48,372 nt of DNA from Saprolegnia diclina VS20 (GCF_000281045.1 NW_008246100.1:339850-388221); one strand, 5' to 3'. Positions 30,311 to 40,325 are shown, counted from the first letter of the stretch. The notes: generated from the sequence alone by a model not told the origin. A program made the numbers and translations.

Positions 30311-30555
30311 TTAGAGGCGCGAGATGGCGGTCGTCGCCGTGCGCACGACTTGCTGCGGCACGTTGTCGACTCGCATCGCATGGGCAGCGGCCGAGCCCGT
30401 CATTTCCGCCTACGTCACGCGATACATGGGCCTGTGGCTATAGCAAGAGAGAGGTGTACCATGAAGCGCAGTTCGTTCTCAAAGGAGACTGTGAAGCGGC
30501 CCACGAGGAGGCTCGCGACCTTGGCAAAGAGCTCCATCGCCACGTTCGCTGCCAT
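30311..30555 (-). CDS. Small spliced protein (64 aa), unknown
   Basis: Two reverse exons (30460-30555 and 30311-30409) joined across a 50-nt phase-0 intron (GTACAC...CGTAG) encode 64 residues beginning MAANVAMELFAKVASLLVGR and ending RTATTAISRL. Third-position GC is high in both exons. The splice follows the same rules as the other genes, and the gene converges on the MAU2-like gene with 38 bp between stops. It has an amphipathic N-terminal helix and no known motif. It is too short to be found as a simple open frame. Confidence 0.55.
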
Positions 30556-31380
30556 CGTCGATCGGTCGGATTTGTGTTGATGCCATCATTCGATCGAAGC
30601 AAACTTCGAAGGCGAAAAACACCCAACTGGAGACCTCCCATAATGCATCTTCTCGTTTTCCTTGTACAAACTTATACGCCGATCCTTCGCGCCTTGTAGT
30701 TGGTGCCCACGTTTGGCGCCGTTCTGGCAGGCGTTTGGACAAGTGTGCTTTCGTACCTGCGCTGTCATTATATGCGGCTACAGCGATGCTACAACTGCAA
30801 TGCTATTGAAGCTTGGACACTGCATGGCATTGACCTTGCTATCCATACGTGGCCGTTTCTGGTTGAATAATGTTTGCCATCCTCGCTCGGCATATTTTTA
30901 TTGCATAAATAGAATGTCGAGGGTTTGATAATATTTCTCGTCAACGAATCAAAAACCACAACCCTACCAAATGCCTTGATGTGACTATACGGGTCCTATA
31001 ATATTATCATGTTTTGACATCATGATAAAATGAAATAGAATAAGACTGTCGTGCGTTTGCAATAAAATTGTATCGATGTATCATTTTAAATGTCAAGGGC
31101 GATTAATATAATAGTTATAATAAAATACCGAAATCAAAGGAACGGCCTTGCGCTCCCAAGCTTGTGGCCGACGAAGCGACGCCCTTTGCACAAGGTCCGC
31201 TCGGACCTCTCTTGCGTCGTTAGTAATCACAGTCTGTTATTCCTGCACCGTGGTGTTTTGGGACAACAAATCCCGTTGGCGCCACTTGGATTTTGGCCGG
31301 TTGCGGGAGAGTGTTGGTCATGAAGCAGGCGGTAGCCATTCGTCAATTTCCAAAACACCGTCTCCGCCACAACCAGCAGC
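30556..31380. other. Intergenic interval with AT-rich island
   Basis: No gene is seen. From about 30890 to 31140 the DNA is markedly AT-rich compared with all neighbours. It includes a perfect 8-bp inverted repeat (TTATCATG 31004-31011, CATGATAA 31021-31028). The right part is the SKP1 promoter side. Confidence 0.45.
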
Positions 31381-31851
31381 ATGACCGCTTCGACCAAGGT
31401 GAACCTCGTGTCCCAGGACGGCGACAGCTTTGAAGTCGCGCGTGACGTGGCCTGCGTGAGCGAGCTCGTCAAGGCCATGCTCGCCGACGACGAAGGCGAC
31501 GAGAGCGTCCGCGAGATCCCGCTGCCCAACGTCAAGAGCCCGGTGCTTGCCAAGGTCATTGAGTTCTGCAACCACCACCACACGACGCCGATGGAGGAGA
31601 TTGAGAAGCCGCTCAAGAGCGGCGACATGCGCGACGTGGTCTCGGAGTGGGACGCGGCCTTTGTCGAGGTCGAGCAGGATACGCTCTTTGAGCTCATTCT
31701 CGCCGCCAACTACATGGACATCAAGTCGCTCCTCGACCTCTCGTGCGCCAAGGTCGCGACCTTGATCAAGGGCAAGACCTCGGACGAGATCCGCACCATG
31801 TTCAACATTGAGGCGCCTGCCGAGGGCGAGGCTGTCGCCATTGAATCGTAA
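31381..31851 (+). CDS. SKP1: SKP1-family SCF adaptor with shortened C-terminus
   Basis: A single exon of 156 residues. SKP1 links cullin-1 to F-box proteins in SCF ubiquitin ligases. The BTB/POZ-like fold is clear: VNLVSQDGDSFEVARDVA, IPLPNVKSPVLAKVIEFC and WDAAFVEVEQDTLFELILAA, then NYMDIKSLLDLSCAKVA and GKTSDEIRTMFNIE. Canonical SKP1 continues about 20 residues with NDFTPEEE and an ENxWCE end, which forms part of the F-box binding face. Here the protein ends in EAPAEGEAVAIES with no sign of a downstream exon. It may be a divergent paralogue with altered F-box choice. Confidence 0.93.
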   Translation: MTASTKVNLVSQDGDSFEVARDVACVSELVKAMLADDEGDESVREIPLPNVKSPVLAKVIEFCNHHHTTPMEEIEKPLKSGDMRDVVSEWDAAFVEVEQDTLFELILAANYMDIKSLLDLSCAKVATLIKGKTSDEIRTMFNIEAPAEGEAVAIES

Positions 31852-32400
31852 ACGTTGAGGTTGCAGCAACCCCGTGCGTCGCGTGTGGCGACTTTTATAA
31901 CTAGCAAACTATTCATTTTCCCCTATGACGTTGCTGCTATCTTTCCTGGGCGTGCAGCATAGAAGGTCGGGCGATGCACTGCAACAACGCGCGCCGCGTC
32001 GATGGCGTCCTCGGAGCAAGCGAGGACCAAGGTAATGCAGGCGCGATATCAACCGCACCTCCATGCACGCTTGATCTCCCATGTGGGTCATGTCGGAAGG
32101 GGCCGGCGTTGCAGTAGGACGTCGACAGCACGCCGACGGCGCCAATTCAATGGCCGAGTGAGCTGGCCGAGTGCATTTTCATGTCGGAGTCATTGGATCA
32201 GATAGATACGCAAGACCACGCTGTTCGGTTTCGCTGACATATTGATATCAACATGGATGAATCAATCAACAGAACATGTTGATGTGCACACTATCAAGTT
32301 AGCGAGTCCACAAAACAGTGTTTTTGTGAAACAGAATATTACGGTTTGAAACAGTGTGTAGACTCTGTTGTTACCAACGAACACCATGACATGTACGTTG

Positions 32401-32424
32401 CGCCTCCACGAGGCAGCACAACGA
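32401..32424. repeat. Short dispersed repeat, copy 2
   Basis: CGCCTCCACGAGGCAG plus CACAACGA matches 3418-3441 except for one missing base. Confidence 0.4.
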
Positions 32425-32572
32425 CGCGCTTGGATTCCCAACGTCACGTAGCTAGCACGGGACGATCATTTGCGATGGTCAACTTGACGTTGTCCTCGGG
32501 GACACATCATCACCGGTGTGAATGATGGTACGATGAGTGATGGTCGTATCAAGTTGCTTTGCAATGGAAATG

Positions 32573-32588
32573 TCATTTTCCAATTTCC
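32573..32588 (+). promoter_or_regulatory. Oomycete initiator (TCATTTTCCAATTTCC)
   Basis: This element closely fits the oomycete core promoter pattern TCATTYYNNAWTTY. It lies 22 bases before the ATG at 32610. It argues that translation starts there and not further upstream. Confidence 0.6.
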
Positions 32589-32609
32589 AACCCCCGCACC
32601 ACATTTAGC

Positions 32610-33902
32610 ATGGCTCCGAAGCGCAAGGCCGCGTCAGTTGCGATGACGCCCAACAAGAAGTCGGCGCCTGCCAACTGCGGCGCGATCAGTCCCGTCGCCG
32701 TCACGGCGCTCGCAGCGCTTGGCATTACGCAGTCGGCGCTCCTGCGCGCTGCTTCCCTCGCCCTTGTGGACGTGAGCACCAACATGGACAAGTACTACGA
32801 GCTCCAACTGCTCGCTGCTGGCACATACCACTACGTGTTTGTGCATTGGGGCCGCACGGGCACAGCGGGCCAAACCCAGTTTCTTGGGCCGCAGACTCTC
32901 GACGCGGCGACCGCGGACTTTGACGCCAAGTTTCTCAGCAAGACGGGCAACGCGTACGCCCCGTCCCAGCCGTTTGTGCGGATCGCGGGCCGCTACGATT
33001 TGCTCGCAGTGCAAGAGGCGTCGGCCACGGGTGTCTGGGAGTACTACGTCAGCGACGGCGTCGACGGCAAAGCCACCGCCTGGTACCCGTACGTGGACGA
33101 CGCGATCGAGCGCATGGAACTCCTGTGGCAAACCTTCCAGGCCAACGAAGGCTACACGCAGCGCATCGTCCAGTCGGGCTACTGGTCGTACCTGATCGAC
33201 TTGGTGCAAATGACTCAAACCAACATCCAAACCAACAAGAAGCGCACGATTCGCCGGTCCGCGCCCATCCTCGTGACGCCCATGCTGACGACCACGACCA
33301 AGGGCTCAACGAAGCGCGCGACGAAAGGCAAGAAGACGGCAGCGTCCAAGTCGCTGCACTCCTTCTCGATCGTGTCGATCGATGGCAAGGACCTCGATGT
33401 GAACCTTGCGCGCATCGATATTGCTGGCGGTCGCGACGACTTTATCGACCTGACGCTCATCCAAGCCAGCGGCAGCACGTACCTCTGGACCATCACAGGC
33501 AGCTGCGGCGAGCGCACGGGCGAGACATTTGATGGCCCGTTTGACCGCAAGGACGGCGAGGCTCGGTGGAAGGCGGCGTACTACACAGCGACGGGCCACA
33601 ACTTTGGCAACGGCGACTTTGTTCGCGCTGACGGCAAGTACGATGTGCTCACAATGCCAGACGACTGGGTCGTCACGGAAGGCAACCTCGAGACGCACGT
33701 TATGATCCCGCTCGGCACGCCGCTTCAGCGCGACGTGGCGTCCGACCTCTGGGCGTGGTACCACCACAACCCACACTACGTGAAGCGGCTCATGACATTC
33801 GACCATGTTGTCTACTGCCTCGACTTTGAAAAGATGACGGCGACGTCGGTCGTCAACCCGGCTGTCGCTTGGAACATTCGCAAGATGACTGCTATCAAGT
33901 AG
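32610..33902 (+). CDS. WGR-WWE domain protein lacking a PARP catalytic domain
   Basis: A single exon of 430 residues. The basic N-terminus (MAPKRKAASVAMTPNKK) is nuclear-type. A WGR domain (about 58-125: YYELQLLAAGTYHYVFVHWG, RTGTAGQTQF) precedes a WWE-like domain (about 135-205: VWEYYVSDGVDGKATAW, MTQTNIQTNKKRTIRR). A Lys/Thr-rich linker leads to a second WGR-like unit (FDGPFDRKDGEARWKAAYY) and a WWE-like end (HVVYCLDFEKMTATS...WNIRKM). WGR reads DNA breaks in PARP1-3, and WWE binds poly- or iso-ADP-ribose. No ADP-ribosyltransferase domain is present. A DNA-damage or ADP-ribose reader is inferred; the second pair is more diverged. Confidence 0.8.
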   Translation: MAPKRKAASVAMTPNKKSAPANCGAISPVAVTALAALGITQSALLRAASLALVDVSTNMDKYYELQLLAAGTYHYVFVHWGRTGTAGQTQFLGPQTLDAATADFDAKFLSKTGNAYAPSQPFVRIAGRYDLLAVQEASATGVWEYYVSDGVDGKATAWYPYVDDAIERMELLWQTFQANEGYTQRIVQSGYWSYLIDLVQMTQTNIQTNKKRTIRRSAPILVTPMLTTTTKGSTKRATKGKKTAASKSLHSFSIVSIDGKDLDVNLARIDIAGGRDDFIDLTLIQASGSTYLWTITGSCGERTGETFDGPFDRKDGEARWKAAYYTATGHNFGNGDFVRADGKYDVLTMPDDWVVTEGNLETHVMIPLGTPLQRDVASDLWAWYHHNPHYVKRLMTFDHVVYCLDFEKMTATSVVNPAVAWNIRKMTAIK

Positions 33903-33922
33903 CGCCAAAAACACATCAATAT

Positions 33923-33940
33923 TATATATATATATATATA
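33923..33940. repeat. (TA)9 microsatellite in the 3' flank
   Basis: Nine TA units directly follow the WGR/WWE gene. Confidence 0.9.
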
Positions 33941-34070
33941 CACCGACACCTATCACTTCAACTTGTCTATACTAGACTGTCGTTGCACTTGAATCATTGT
34001 GCCAATGTACGTATGTAGGGGTGCGGGAAACGTGGCAAATTCAATACATAATAGGTTACAGGCGTCGGGT

Positions 34071-35246
34071 TTAAAACTCAAACTCAACAACAACGTTCTT
34101 GGTCTGCGGTGGCGGCACCTTGGCTTCTTGCTGGTACTTGCGCAGCACTTCTTCGTAGTCGTCCGTCTCGCGTCCGAGCGTCGAGCGGGGCGAGTACAGA
34201 CTGTAGTCGTCGTCGAGCGACGAGCGCGGGCTCATGGCCGAGTCGTACGACTGCGCGAGGATGCAAGAGACCGGCGTGAGGCAGTCGAGCGTCACGTCGT
34301 CGTCCACGATGCCGTCCATCCACGAAGCGTTTTGGCTCGACACGTGGTGGTATTTCGGCGGCTCCAACGCCGGCTTGCTTCTACTCGAGGATTGAGACGA
34401 CGCCGTCGTAGAGAACGAAGACGCGGACCCGGCAGAGTCTTTTCGGCGTACGGGCTTGGCCGCCTCGGGTGGGCTGCTTTGATCGGGGCGACTTTTTTGC
34501 TTGTCGTCCCGAGATGTGCGCTTCTCTTCGCGGGGGCTGCGCTTCGTGTCGCGCGGCGGCGGCCCCTCTCCTCGCCGCGGGTCAGGTCCTGACGCTGATC
34601 GGGCCATGGGCGGCGGCGGCGGCGCGTCGTCGAGTTCCTCGTCGTCTTTTCTATGGTCGCCGCCGGCGCGCTTGTACACTTTGGGCGCTTGCCCGTCGGC
34701 AGATCGGTCCTGCGCCGCGGACGCGGCCTTGATCTTGCCAAACTGACTCACTTCCATCGTCTGCGCCTTCTTCAAGCCGGCATGTCGAGGCTGCGTCGCA
34801 AAGACAGACGTCGGCGTCTGGTACGGAGTCTGTGTGATGGGCGCGCTGTTGTTTTCTCGTCGCCGGTCGACGTCGGTCATGGGCGGGCGCTGCGCCTCGT
34901 GGCCGGCGTACGTTTGCTGGCGCACGAGCCCGCGCCGGTCGAGCGACTGTGTGACCGCCTGGTAGTTGCCGCGTCGCGACCGTGACGACGGCGAGAGCGA
35001 CCGGTCCAGCGACTCCATGGCGTTCATGCGCGGGCCAACGTTCGACTTGAGCTTGGGCTTCTGTTGCTGAACCGGGCCAAAGAAGAAGTCGAGGAGACGC
35101 GAGCTCTGCACCGCCTTGGACGCCGGCGACGCGCCGCCCTCGTGGCGCGTCTGGAGACGGTTGACCCGCATCGACTTGGTCGGGTATTGCAGGAGGTTCG
35201 CCGGCGGCCCGGGCGTCGACTCGGTCGTCGTGTCGACTCGGATCAT
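34071..35246 (-). CDS. Disordered, charged/Pro/Ser-rich protein, unknown
   Basis: A single reverse exon of 391 residues from the ATG at 35246. The frame is open for 50 further codons upstream to an ATG at 35396, but that part has a different composition. A TTTTTCATTGCTG initiator-like element lies just before 35246, which favours the shorter start. It is low-complexity: many Ser, Pro, Arg and Asp, a DDAPPPPPMARS stretch, RDTKRSPREEKRTSRDDK, and Ser-Arg clusters like phosphorylation sites. The end (LGRETDDYEEVLRKYQQEAK) is helical. There is no recognisable domain; a scaffold or regulatory protein is possible. Confidence 0.65.
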   Translation of the reverse strand: MIRVDTTTESTPGPPANLLQYPTKSMRVNRLQTRHEGGASPASKAVQSSRLLDFFFGPVQQQKPKLKSNVGPRMNAMESLDRSLSPSSRSRRGNYQAVTQSLDRRGLVRQQTYAGHEAQRPPMTDVDRRRENNSAPITQTPYQTPTSVFATQPRHAGLKKAQTMEVSQFGKIKAASAAQDRSADGQAPKVYKRAGGDHRKDDEELDDAPPPPPMARSASGPDPRRGEGPPPRDTKRSPREEKRTSRDDKQKSRPDQSSPPEAAKPVRRKDSAGSASSFSTTASSQSSSRSKPALEPPKYHHVSSQNASWMDGIVDDDVTLDCLTPVSCILAQSYDSAMSPRSSLDDDYSLYSPRSTLGRETDDYEEVLRKYQQEAKVPPPQTKNVVVEFEF

Positions 35247-36635
35247 CGGCGACAGCAATGAAAAAGGGGACTGACACCGAGTATCCGTACGCTGTAATGT
35301 GGCAGAAAGAGTGTGTCGATCCGTAGCCGGTGCGTAGAGGCTGCAGCTATGTGCACGCAACTTTGCATACATCTCCATTGGGCATGTGCGCCTCATTGGT
35401 ACCTTGAAGGGGCGTGCGAATAGTCAATCGTGACTGTCACGGAGCATGTGACGCCGCGCCTTTGCGTCGCCTCTAGCCGAGTGCCTCTTTTTTCTCGCGC
35501 GCGTCAATTCCATTACATTCACCAAGTGCTGCGTGACGAAACGCTAAAATATAACGAAACTGGCTGCTTCGACCCCAATTTTCTCGAAACTGTCTCCTTT
35601 TATACCACGTGAGTATACCTCGAGGAGACGACGTCTCGGGTCCCACGGCGCGCTGGGACAAGGCAATCAGTATTGATCTTTGCCGCCCTTTTCTTCCCAA
35701 GCATCGCATTCGCGACAGGGCGATGGACCTTGGTGCGGCCGTCTCTGCAGGTCCAAGATATCACACGACAGCAGCCACACAAATGCGTATATCGCTCGCT
35801 GGCCTTGAAGCTGCGAGTGGATGGACGCGGATGCAATTCTTATCGCTTTCTTATTTGGTCGATAAATAAAAAGCTCGATGCACAACTCACACGCCAAGAC
35901 ATTAGGGCACACTAGTACCATGACTTGGTTGGGATCGAGGGCGCAGCTTCTCTCGGTTCCTTCTAGTGCATTGTACCGACAGCTCTTACATGAGAGACTC
36001 GACGACTGGTTTGCTGTCGGGAACGTGGCTGTTACCCAGTTATAGAGGTGGATCTTTCGTTGCTGTGACCTACTCCTTGGCATTCTCTGCTTGGCTTTCA
36101 CTAGGACGTCATAGAGGTTCACTCCAGCGCGTCAAGTAGAATGTTGGAGCAAACTGGCGAAAGAATCACTGTCGCCGTCGTGACACGACAAGGGCAGAGA
36201 GGACAGAGTACGAGGCTTCACCTGAATGGTCGAGCATTCTGGTCAAACACAACAGAGCACCATGAAGCGAGAAACGGTGCCCACAAGAAGGCATGGTCAA
36301 GAGGACAGGGCAGAAAGTCGTCCGGGAACTGTCCACAGTTTGAGACACAATCGAGAATCGTCGATTCCTTGAACCTTGTCCTGGTCGGATCGTGAAAGCA
36401 CGAGACTCTCTCCGTGCCAAGTGCAAAGGCAACCTCAAGAACCCGGGCCAAGAACCATGGTGCATAGCAGCCACCATGTATACTACTACGTACTACATAT
36501 CGCCGTGGCCGCGTCTTGGCAGTGCGTCGATGGTTACACATTTCGTGTGCGCGCGCTGTAATGAATCTGTGGCGCCAACGACGCCTCGACGATCCACGTA
36601 ACAACAACATCTCCATTACGCACGATCTGTGACGT
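35247..36635. other. Intergenic interval, probably decayed sequence
   Basis: These 1.4 kb contain short open frames on both strands with lower third-position GC than genes nearby. A reverse stretch at 36166-36480 (FLRLPLHLARRESRAFTI) has some coding look but no recognised family. ATAAATAAA at 35864-35872 could be a polyadenylation signal. No gene is supported. Confidence 0.3.
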
Positions 36636-38380
36636 CTACGGCCGCAGCTCGTCCGTGTCGTCGCCCGTCGTCGCTTCCTTCGCCGCTTCCTGCGCCTGCA
36701 GCAGCTCGATGTCTTCCAAAAGCTGGTGGACGGTCGGGCGAAGGATGATGTTGACACCTTCCTGGGCAGCGAGGCGGCGCTCCCGCGCCTGCACGCGCAC
36801 GCCAAAGCCAAAGATGGTGCAACCGCGCTCAATGTCCTTTGTCGTAATGTTGCCGAGGCCGACGTGCGCCGTGTGAATGAGCGGCATCGCATCCACCGTG
36901 TCGAGAATACTCGTGAGCGACCCCGCCGTATCGGCCTTGATGACGATCGGCGCGCCAAAAAAGCCCTTGAGCGGCAATTCCTCCTGAATCTCCGCGTCGT
37001 CAGCCGCGGTTGTTGCGTCGTCCTTGGGCACGACACACTCTTGAAAATCCATGTTCATCTCCCTAAACGACGACAACCGCTTATGTGGTTTCATCGAGCA
37101 ACCTGACGTACCGCTGTGCCATGATCTCTTCGGCGCGGTCCTTAGCGACAACATGGAAGCCAAATTCAAGTGGCGCGTCGCGGTGCCGAGACACGTTCTT
37201 GAACGTCACGTCGACGACTTGGCCCGGCGACGCGACAGGCACGACGTCGCCGTTGGCGTTGCGGATTGTCTTGACGACACCGTGGATCATGCCGCAGATA
37301 AAGTGGTCTTTCGGGTGCAACAGTCCATGGAAGATCATGACGCGGATGACGGTCCCCATGCCAATCGAAGCGACGATCTCGAGCGCCGTGCCTACGATGC
37401 ATGAGGCATAGGCTGCGTGCAATGGCGTACGAACCGGTAGCGTCACCGCCCTTTGTGCCATAGTACGCAGTGAGGTCCACGTCCGGCAAGATGGCCAAGA
37501 TCTTTTCCTTGAGCTCGTCCAAGTTGGTGCCGAGCTTGGCCGAAATGGGCAAGACGGGGCACGTTTCGAGAGCGACGTAGCTGCGGACCTCCTTCTCCAC
37601 CCTACACATAATACGAGTTAGCATTATCGGTGCCATCGTATCGATCAAGACGCACGCGACAAGGGCGTCCGGCGTCGCCTTGTCCATCTTGTTGATGCAC
37701 ACAACGGTCGGGACGCCGAGGTCTTCGATGCAGCCAATGGACTCTTCGGTCTGGAGCAAGCAGCCCTCGTCGGCCGCGACGACCAAGACGACGACGTCAG
37801 CGACCGACGCTGCGTTGTTGCGCATGCGCGTAAAGTGAAAGTGCCCCGGGGTATCGAGGAACGTTGCCGGCGTCTCAAAGTTGAGGTCGGACAAGCACAC
37901 GTGGATCTTCTGCGTAATGCCCTCGACTTCGCGGTCGGCGATGTTGGTGCCCCGGAGCGTGTCCATGAGAGTCGTCTTGCCGTGGTTGACGTGGCCCATG
38001 ACCGCAATCACGGGCGGGCGCGTTTGGCACATGTCCCGTTTGTCGTGCGGAATGTCGTGCTTCCCGACCGCCTCCGGCTCAACGCTGTCGTACACCACGA
38101 GCGCGCCATGCTGGCCCGCGATTTTGGCCGCGACCTCGAACGGCAAAATGACTTGCTTGAGCGTCTCAAACTTGTACTCGATGCTATTGTGCGTAAGGTA
38201 GTACTTGTGGTAGTGCTTCTTGCACGCGAGCTTGGCGACATCGTCCGCAGGCACCTTGAGCTTCTTGGCCAAGTCGCGCACGCGAATGTAGTTGGGCAGC
38301 AGCACGGGCTTCTTGAGCTTCGACGCGAATCCGCGCGAGCCCGTGAGCACGGTCGTCGACCGCAGGTTGCGCCACAGCAT
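36636..38380 (-). CDS. MTIF2: Mitochondrial translation initiation factor IF-2
   Basis: Four exons (reverse): 37656-38380, 37435-37601, 37112-37391 and 36636-37062. They give 532 residues. The introns are 54, 43 and 49 nt. The start MLWRNLRSTTVLTGSRGF is a typical mitochondrial presequence. An IF2_N-like helix pair follows (IRVRDLAKKLKVPADDVA). The GTPase domain has G1 GHVNHGKTTL, G3 DTPGH, G4 NKMD and G5 SAK. After G3 the usual MRARGA is MRNNAAS. Domain II is GTVIRVMIFHGLLHPKDHF, and the C-terminal IF2 domains include PIVIKADTAGSLTSILDTV. IF-2 delivers initiator fMet-tRNA to the small mitoribosomal subunit. It is shorter than animal MTIF2 but complete in domain order. Confidence 0.92.
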
Positions 38381-38415
38381 CTTTGGTCGTGGCCAAGAAA
38401 GAGCAGTGGCGTGTG

Positions 38416-38489
38416 ATTGGCTACACGTCAGCCAATCAAAGCGCATGCATCGCGACCTTTGAGTTGACCAATCAATGCACGAATCCAAT
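38416..38489. promoter_or_regulatory. Cluster of four CCAAT boxes upstream of IF-2
   Basis: ATTGG at 38416-38420 and CCAAT at 38432-38436, 38468-38472 and 38485-38489 lie 36 to 109 bases before the IF-2 start codon. The first two face each other across 11 bases. This is the densest CCAAT cluster in the window. Confidence 0.55.
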
Positions 38490-39334
38490 GGCATACACTA
38501 TTTGCAATCAGAAGCACACTATTCCTCGCACCAAATGCCAGGTGTTATCGTGTTGAAGAGTGGCCGCATTAGACATCGAAGACGAGAGACCACTCTTTTC
38601 ATAGATGTAAGCACGTCGTCTACACCGCCGCTTCACACTGAGATTAACACTATTAATATCATTCTTTAGGACCTTGCGGGATGCTTGGCACGTCGATTCG
38701 TATGAGTATCAGCCGTCTCAGGTGGAAGCGGAGGATGATAATCACGATGATACCGGCTCAGAAAATGCGCGCGGAAAAATCCAGTGCATGCGACGTGAAA
38801 TACTGTGAAATTGCTCTATGTCGATTCAACACTTGACGACGTCGACGCGACCGCATTTCCATTAGTCGTTCTTGCGTATACTAACTAACGTTGTGTTGGG
38901 TGACGTGATACTGCAACCTCATCCGGCAGGCAAAGTTGCTGCAGCCTCTATAACGCGCCGCGCTGCACAGAAAACCGTGCTAGCAGAGGGCGAGTAACAG
39001 GCTTCTTCGTTCTGGGTCGCTCGCAAATTGGCCTCTCGGCTCTTCAGCTCGACGCCCACCAGTAGCGACCGACGGAGCGATGCCAGACAAGGACGTGCGA
39101 GCCAAAGCCGTGCTTGGACGCCGCCAAAAGAAACGCTATGCGTACGGATACATGTCTCTTTTTTTCCGGATGTCTATCAACCGGTCGCTATTTTTTTACG
39201 AGATTTTATTTCGCATACAAAACGCAAGCTACTTGTCCCATAGGCGGGCCGATAAAAAGTCTGGCTCAAGTGTTCAGAGCGTTTTTTGCAGTCGCCTAGT
39301 TCTCCGAGGGTTGGCGACCACGCGTAAGATCTCC
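38490..39334. other. Intergenic interval before the acidic nuclear gene
   Basis: No gene is seen. A frame open from 39080 runs in phase into the next gene. Its poly-T tracts and composition suggest a transcribed leader, possibly with an untranslated intron, not protein. Confidence 0.35.
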
Positions 39335-40154
39335 ATGATGCTGATGAACTGCATGATGCTCCCTGCAACCGAGTCGACGATGGTCATGGGCGGCCTCGCC
39401 GACGACGCCTGCAGCCTCGGCGGGACAACTCCCCTCGACTTTGCCTACGACGGCGCGCCGTCGACGCACGCCGAGCTTGTCGCTGCCGCGTCGACGATCG
39501 ACGCATGCTGCAGCCCCGCTGCCGTGCGCCGGGGCGGCGAGGGTACGCGCAAGAACCTCTGTATATGCGTCGACGACGTTGCGGCGCGCCTCGGCGCCAT
39601 CGACAACAACGCCAATGACGACGACGACGTGACGTCCGAGGCGAGCGACTCGGCGACCGCGGACGATGTCGAGTATGACGACGACGAAGATGCCATGTGC
39701 AAGCGGAAACGCATCGGCACGTTCGACGCCTCCGATGACACGTCGGGCTACGTGAGCCTCGCGTCCTGCGAAGAGGCCTTCCACGGTACAGACGGCGTCG
39801 TATCGAGACAATGGTCTGACAGCCTGTAGTCTCCAAGCGCCCCAAGCTCGAGTCCATTGACTACTCGTGCTCGTACCCTGGTAGACCCACACCAACTCGA
39901 AGCATACGCTCATTTGTCGTACGTCCTTAGAGACGACGGCGCACGTCCAGCTCTCGGCCGTCCACAACGACCAGATGCGCTTCTTCTTCACACCGTTTGG
40001 CGCGGGCCAGTCGGCAGGCGCGTCGCAGCCGCTCGCGGTGCAGTTTCCGTTTGTCGCGTCCGGGACGTTCGAGATGGCCGGGTCGTCGCGCGTGATCGCC
40101 ACCAAGACGCGGTCGACGCCGGCGACTCCGCGCCTCGTGGACATGGACGCCTAA
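39335..40154 (+). CDS. Acidic, probably nuclear protein, unknown
   Basis: Three exons: 39335-39785, 39830-39880 and 39931-40154, with 44 and 50 nt introns, both phase 1. They give 241 residues. A Met-rich start (MMLMNCMMLP) leads to Ala/Cys-rich sequence. A strongly acidic tract (NDDDDVTSEAS, VEYDDDEDA) is followed at once by basic CKRKRIG and, after the first intron, SKRPKLES. These two clusters resemble nuclear localisation signals. The C-terminal part is phenylalanine-rich (MRFFFTPFGAGQ, VQFPFVASGTF). The short 51-nt second exon is supported by frame at both ends. No family is recognised; an ATG at 39338 is an alternative start. Confidence 0.65.
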
Positions 40155-40325
40155 TGGTCGCATCTCGTATTTATCTCTCCCCCTCTTCATCGCGACGACC
40201 ACCTCCTCGAACCCTGTACTACTCGACTGTAAAAACACTACTCTTGCCCTCTCATTATCCCCCTGTCCATCAAACGAAGATGAAGAAGCGTCGTCATATA
40301 GCAACCGAGCATACAAGAGGGTCCC

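Larger units (their letters stand above)
31852..32609. other. Intergenic interval upstream of the WGR/WWE gene
   Basis: No gene is recognised. An ATG with ten good codons at 32002 leads nowhere splice-consistent. The second copy of the short dispersed repeat lies at 32401-32424, and the initiator described separately is at the right end. Confidence 0.35.

Noticed and set aside
32002-32205. A short ATG-led frame with good initial codons between SKP1 and the WGR/WWE gene.
   Set aside because: Codon quality collapses after ten codons and no splice restores a plausible protein.
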